Shown here: positions 49,081 through 64,000 of the stretch, in pieces
Numbering within the stretch: the first letter of the stretch is position 1
How the letters are laid out: each line of letters starts with the position of its first letter
Origin: Acanthaster planci
Lineage: Eukaryota; Echinodermata; Asteroidea; Valvatida; Acanthasteridae
Direction: 5' to 3'
Length of the DNA: 64,000 nt
NCBI RefSeq assembly: GCF_001949145.1
Contig: NW_019091357.1
Location: 1,051,611-1,115,610 of the forward strand
Notes under the pieces: generated by a model
Databases searched by the model: none
What the model saw: only the letters and a program-made list of their open reading frames with translations
Told to the model about the DNA's origin: nothing
Program-made: the position numbers and the translations under genes

Positions 49081-49953
49081 TAACATTTATAAAAATATTT
49101 CTATTTCCTGGTTCCTTTAAAGATTTAGATGCATCTTTAAAAGGGAGTTGCAAATCAGACCAAAAATCTGTTCAACTTCCTGTTATCGGTACCATGGGTC
49201 TGTGCTGTTTATGTCATCTGGAACTTGGAAACAGGCTACGTATACAGACGTACAATAGTGGGTCATGCTATAAATTACGGATCCAAGTTTGTGTGTCCGT
49301 GTCACATCCGACATGATTTTGTAAGTTCGGCACACATTCTCTAATTTTCAAGAGTGATGAATCAATGTAAATTTCAGTACCCAACCGTTAAATGGCATCT
49401 GTTTTATTTGAGTGAAAGTAACAATACTTGAAGGAGTAGGTCTACTGGTTGCCTGCAATAATAAACTTATTCAACCTTTTCTCACCACATTCAAACATTT
49501 CTCAAAATAATCTTTAAGGTCGGGCAGTGAAAACATGTTAGATTGGGCATGGAAGGAAGGAAACCACTTCATTGGTCATGGAACAGGAAATACATTTTTT
49601 TCGTGGCTCAAATTACCAGTATTTCACACATCCTGCCAAAAGTTGCCTGGTGGGAAATTTATTTCCCCTTGAGACTTGGAAAAACTGGCACAATTAGGCC
49701 TCAGTAGATTGGATACTTTCCCTTCCTGGTTTTTGCTGGTGTATATACGTACATGTATGCCTGGTAAAGACCACAACTGTTCAAACTCAAACATTTTGGG
49801 AGAATCATAGCCCTAACAGACGCCACATAAGCTGCCAATTTAGCAGGCACCGTGCAAGGTGATATTGTACAAAATAAAAAAGTTTCTTGCAATTTAAAGT
49901 TTGTTGCCGTACGTGCATATTTCAAAGTGAACTAACCCGTGAATACCACAGCT

Positions 49954-50037
49954 GTTGGCCAATACAGTTACTTCGCCTCGTTGCAGTACGTCTGTACAGA
50001 CGTACTGCAACGAGGCGAAGTAACTGTATTGGCCAAC
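49954..50037. repeat. 84-bp perfect palindrome
   Basis: Two 42-base arms are exact reverse complements with no spacer; the centre is TCTGT|ACAGA between 49995 and 49996, and the outer ends are GTTGGCC and GGCCAAC. No mismatch was found. It lies just before copy D of the dispersed repeat. Confidence 0.95.
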
Positions 50038-50089
50038 ACGTTTGGATCACAAGCCTCTTTGAACTCAAGAGTCCTTATAACAATTTTTT

Positions 50090-50640
50090 TTGTATTCTCT
50101 CTCTGCACCTGTAAACTCATCTTCGCTGTACGAAAACTATTTCACACCCCACATCCCTTTTGTGCTTAAAGGTTTTTCGAAAAGTGCACTTTTCACACAT
50201 TTAAATCTGCCGATGCTTTTCTAGACAACTGAGGGCGCTGTTGCTGTGATGTCATTCAGGGAAGACAGTTCAAAGCACTGTTGATCTTAAAGTTTTCTGA
50301 CAATGTGCTCATTGCCAACAGGTGTTAGCAAGGGGTTACTCATAGGTTTTTTTTTTATATATCATGTTCATACATGATAATCAACAAAGAAAAGAGATTT
50401 AGGTTAGAAAATCCTGAACCAGACAACTTTTTGTGCACAAATCAGTGTAGCATGGAGGTTTACTTCCCTGGATATCATCACAGCGTTGCTCATGATTATG
50501 GACTTACTCATCAGCCCAAAAAGCAAAATGACACCAAAATACCCTTTAGACTAGAAATCAAAAACTACACGTATTTTCAGCAATGCCATTGGTGTACAGA
50601 AATATCATTTTCAATGGTTTTATGAAGAACATGCATTACA
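50090..50640 (-). repeat. dispersed repeat, copy D (reverse orientation)
   Basis: Minus-strand relative of copies A and B: AAAAGTGCACTTTTCACAC, TTTCTAGACAACTGAGGGCG, TTGTGCACAAATCAGTG and CATCACAGCGTTGCTCATGA. Diverged, edges approximate. Confidence 0.5.
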
Positions 50641-50859
50641 TGTACATGGAACCTTCAAAGTGCCAAGAACTGGCGCGAGTGAAAAGATTGTGAGTATTCT
50701 TCCTTTCAAAGCGTGTTTCTGTTGAATTGGGTGAATTCAGAGTGAGCAGTATTGAAATGGCTCATTTTTAAGGCCCAAAACTCGCAGTTATGTACCTGTG
50801 AATAAGGAAAATTCTCACACATGCTATAGGCCCTACATGGGAGCCTTGTGGCCCGGTTT

Positions 50860-51065
50860 GTGAGTTTCTGATGATAAGGTCAGTCAGTCTGGTGGCAGCA
50901 TGTTGTGATCTTGGGCAAGTCACTTTGACCCTTTATACCTCTAAGGCTTCATCCAGGAGTAAATGGGTACCTGTGACGGCAGACAAGGTTATTTTTAGCA
51001 GTTAGTGCCGGGCCTAATATGGCAGCAAACTAGTATGCTCGCCAGGGAGCGAACTGGGGAACCAC
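50860..51065 (+). mobile_element. SINE-like tract
   Basis: Contains GATCTTGGGCAAGTCACTTTG followed by CCAGGAGTAAATGGGTACC, wording familiar from animal SINE and LINE 3' tails. No coding frame and no intact tRNA-like promoter recognised. It abuts the LINE remnant that follows. Confidence 0.45.
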
Positions 51066-51099
51066 CAGCCCAGACCTGACAAAGCAAAAGAGTGGGAAT

Positions 51100-52690
51100 C
51101 CTTCAAAATGTCGGTCCACTCAGTCGCCTTTCAGATTCGACGAAAATGATGCCAAAATCCAGACACTGCTGGAAGGAAAACGCCAGCTACTCCGAGCCCG
51201 CCAGAGTGACCCTACTTCAACATCAAAAAGGTAACCCTCTCCAGCAAGCGCAAAGCGATCCAAACGGAGCTGCGCTCAATACAGGATGCCTGGCTCAGTA
51301 GCAAGACCGATGAGATCCAAGGCTTTCCTGACGCACTCAACACCAAGAGGTTCTACCACGCCCTAAAGTCAATCTAAGGGACACCCCGGCTCATCACCCC
51401 TGCTCAGTGCAGACGGGAAAACTCATTGACAAAAATCAGATCATCGAGAGCTGGGCAGAACACTTCGACAACGTGCTGAATCAGCTGGGGTCCATAAACG
51501 ATGAAGCCGTCGCACACCTCCCCCAGGTGCCAATAAATTCTGTCCTTGACAACCCCCCCCCTCAGTGGGAGAGGTTACTGAAGCCATCAAGTATATGTCA
51601 GCAGAGAGGAACTCTGGAAAATCATGGGGAAGTTTGGATGCCCTCACAAGTTCATCGCAAATTGTTCACCAATTTCACGACGGCATGATAGCCTTTGTGC
51701 TGGACAACGATGAGGCATCCAATGCTTTCCATGTTACAAATGAGAGTCAGGCAGGGCTGTGTTCTTGCCCCTACGCTGTTCAGCATGGTGTTCTTGGTAA
51801 TTCTGATGGACGCCTTCAAGGACAGCAACCCTGGCATCCACATCAAGTACAGGTTTAATGCCAAGCTTTTCAACCATAAGCGAATGCAGGCCGTCTCGAA
51901 GGTAAAGGAGACGGTAATTAGAGACCTCCTATTTGCCCTCAACGCCTCAAGTGTGCACGAAATGCAACTGGAGTTAGACAGCTTCTCATCTGCCTGCGAC
52001 AATTTTGGTCATACAATTAGCACAAAGAAGACAGAAGTGTTGTTTCAGCCTGCCCCTGACAAGCAGTACCATGAACTCCTCTACGGCTACAAAACATGGA
52101 TCCTCTACAGACAGCATGAACGATAATTGCAGCACTTCCACCTTCGCTGCCTCTGCAAGCTTATTTACACCCGCTGGTAGGACAAGATTTCCAACACGGA
52201 GGTCTTTAAACAGGCTGGACTCTCCAGAGTTATCGCTACCATCTGCAGGGCACAAATCCACTGGGCTGGCCGCGTCACCCGCATGCCAGGCACCCGCTGT
52301 CCTCAGGCAAGCGCTCAGTTGGTGGGCAGAAGAAGCGCTTGAAGGATCTGCAAGTCTCCCTCAAAGACTTTAACATCAGCACTGTATCCTGGGAAACCCT
52401 TTGCTGCCAACCACCCTGCCTGGCGCGGCCTCATCACCCAGGGCGAACTTGCAGTTGAGGAACGTCGACTCCAAAATCCAAAATTGCAGAGAAGAAAGTG
52501 AGATGCGAAAGGCCCGAGAAACCAGCACAATGAACACTATTCCTTGCAACGTTTGTCTTACCTGTGAGAGAAGATTCCACGCCCAGATTGGCCTCATCAG
52601 CCACTTCCGGATACACCGCCATTGCCCCACAAAATAGTCATGGTCATCTTCGACTCCCGAAAGATGAACAACAATATACACAAAGATAGA
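51100..52690 (+). mobile_element. dead non-LTR retrotransposon (LINE)
   Basis: Fragments of a reverse-transcriptase ORF are spread over three frames. Their order is IIESWAEHFDNVLNQ (about 51.44 kb, upstream domain), VRQGCVLAPTLFSMVF (about 51.74 kb, RT core), LLFALNASSVHEMQ (about 51.93 kb, where the catalytic FADD is replaced by FALN), STKKTEVLFQPAP, then HWAGRVTRMPGTRCP (about 52.26 kb). A C2H2-like finger (CERRFHAQIGLISHFRIH, about 52.57 kb) ends it. Stops and frameshifts interrupt it throughout, and the active site is lost, so it is a fossil. The layout resembles CR1/RTE-type elements of invertebrates; the clade is not certain. Confidence 0.85.
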
Positions 52691-53037
52691 TGTTTTAGTT
52701 TGTATGTCTTAATCTTTTGTTAAATGGTATGACCTGTGCTCGTTCTCTATGGTATGATGCGGTACTTACATATTTAATGTACTGTATCTTTTGTCATTTC
52801 TGTTATCATAATGAGTCAGCACTTGCTACAAGTTAACCTCAGATGTTACTTAACCGGAACATGTATGTCACATCCACATTTGGAAAACAAACAGCATATA
52901 CCGTAAGTCATTGTTCCAACTTTCCTTTGTCAGCAAAGTCTTGCCTGAAGTTTCTGGGGATCGGTTTCTGGGGCCAGAGCGGCTAGTTCTCTCTCGTCAC
53001 GAGTTGAGCGTTGTGACAGGAAATTACCACAACCAGG

Positions 53038-64000
<10,963 letters not shown>

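Noticed and set aside
52900-53037. Search for an iron-responsive element before the transferrin start
   Set aside because: No CAGTGN loop on a five-pair stem with a bulged C was found in this stretch.

Overview
This is a eukaryotic, animal genomic window. Genes are split into short exons with GT-AG introns whose phases match from exon to exon, AT-rich intergenic DNA is full of inverted-repeat elements, and the gene families are metazoan (MAM domain, two-lobed transferrin, EXD1-like exonuclease). The protein types, the degraded LINE and SINE and the frequent words TACATGTA and AGGCCTA suggest a marine invertebrate, possibly a deuterostome such as an echinoderm or hemichordate. That is inference from style, not a diagnosis.

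Region 1 (about 6.3-31.1 kb) holds four single-pass membrane-protein genes. The first (6355-9559, +) has a complete MAM domain, a stalk, one membrane helix and a tail with a YEEI motif and an ITIM-like SIYAEI. The second (12614-14887, +) has a signal peptide, a mucin-like Ser/Thr stalk, a helix and a tail with an NPTY motif. The third (19934-24734, +) has a larger mucin-like, N-glycosylation-rich exon, a helix followed by a run of lysines, and a tail ending VVEL. The fourth (28300-31136, -) has a helix and a tail with NPSF and YENT. In all four the helix exon enters in phase 1 and leaves in phase 2, and the tail is one terminal exon. They look like relatives by gene or exon duplication, and the phases would permit splicing between stalks.

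Region 2 (32.7-42.5 kb) holds three EXD1-like 3'-5' exonuclease paralogues: two on the minus strand and one inverted on the plus strand. All share one phase-0 intron and a C-terminal CxxC-x20-CPVC module. The plus-strand copy has lost three catalytic residues and is probably a non-catalytic paralogue. A small acidic gene with a SUMO-interaction-like motif (37112-38956, -) overlaps the upstream end of the middle paralogue and may share its first exon.

Region 3 (42.5-53.0 kb) is gene-poor. It holds a TTAA-flanked (piggyBac-like) MITE placed exactly after the stop codon of the third exonuclease gene, several copies of a dispersed repeat, an 84-bp perfect palindrome, a SINE-like tract and a dead LINE.

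Region 4 (53.0-64.0 kb) is a plus-strand transferrin-family gene. Eleven exons are readable: signal peptide, complete N-lobe with all four iron ligands, and the start of the C-lobe. The gene runs off the end of the window.
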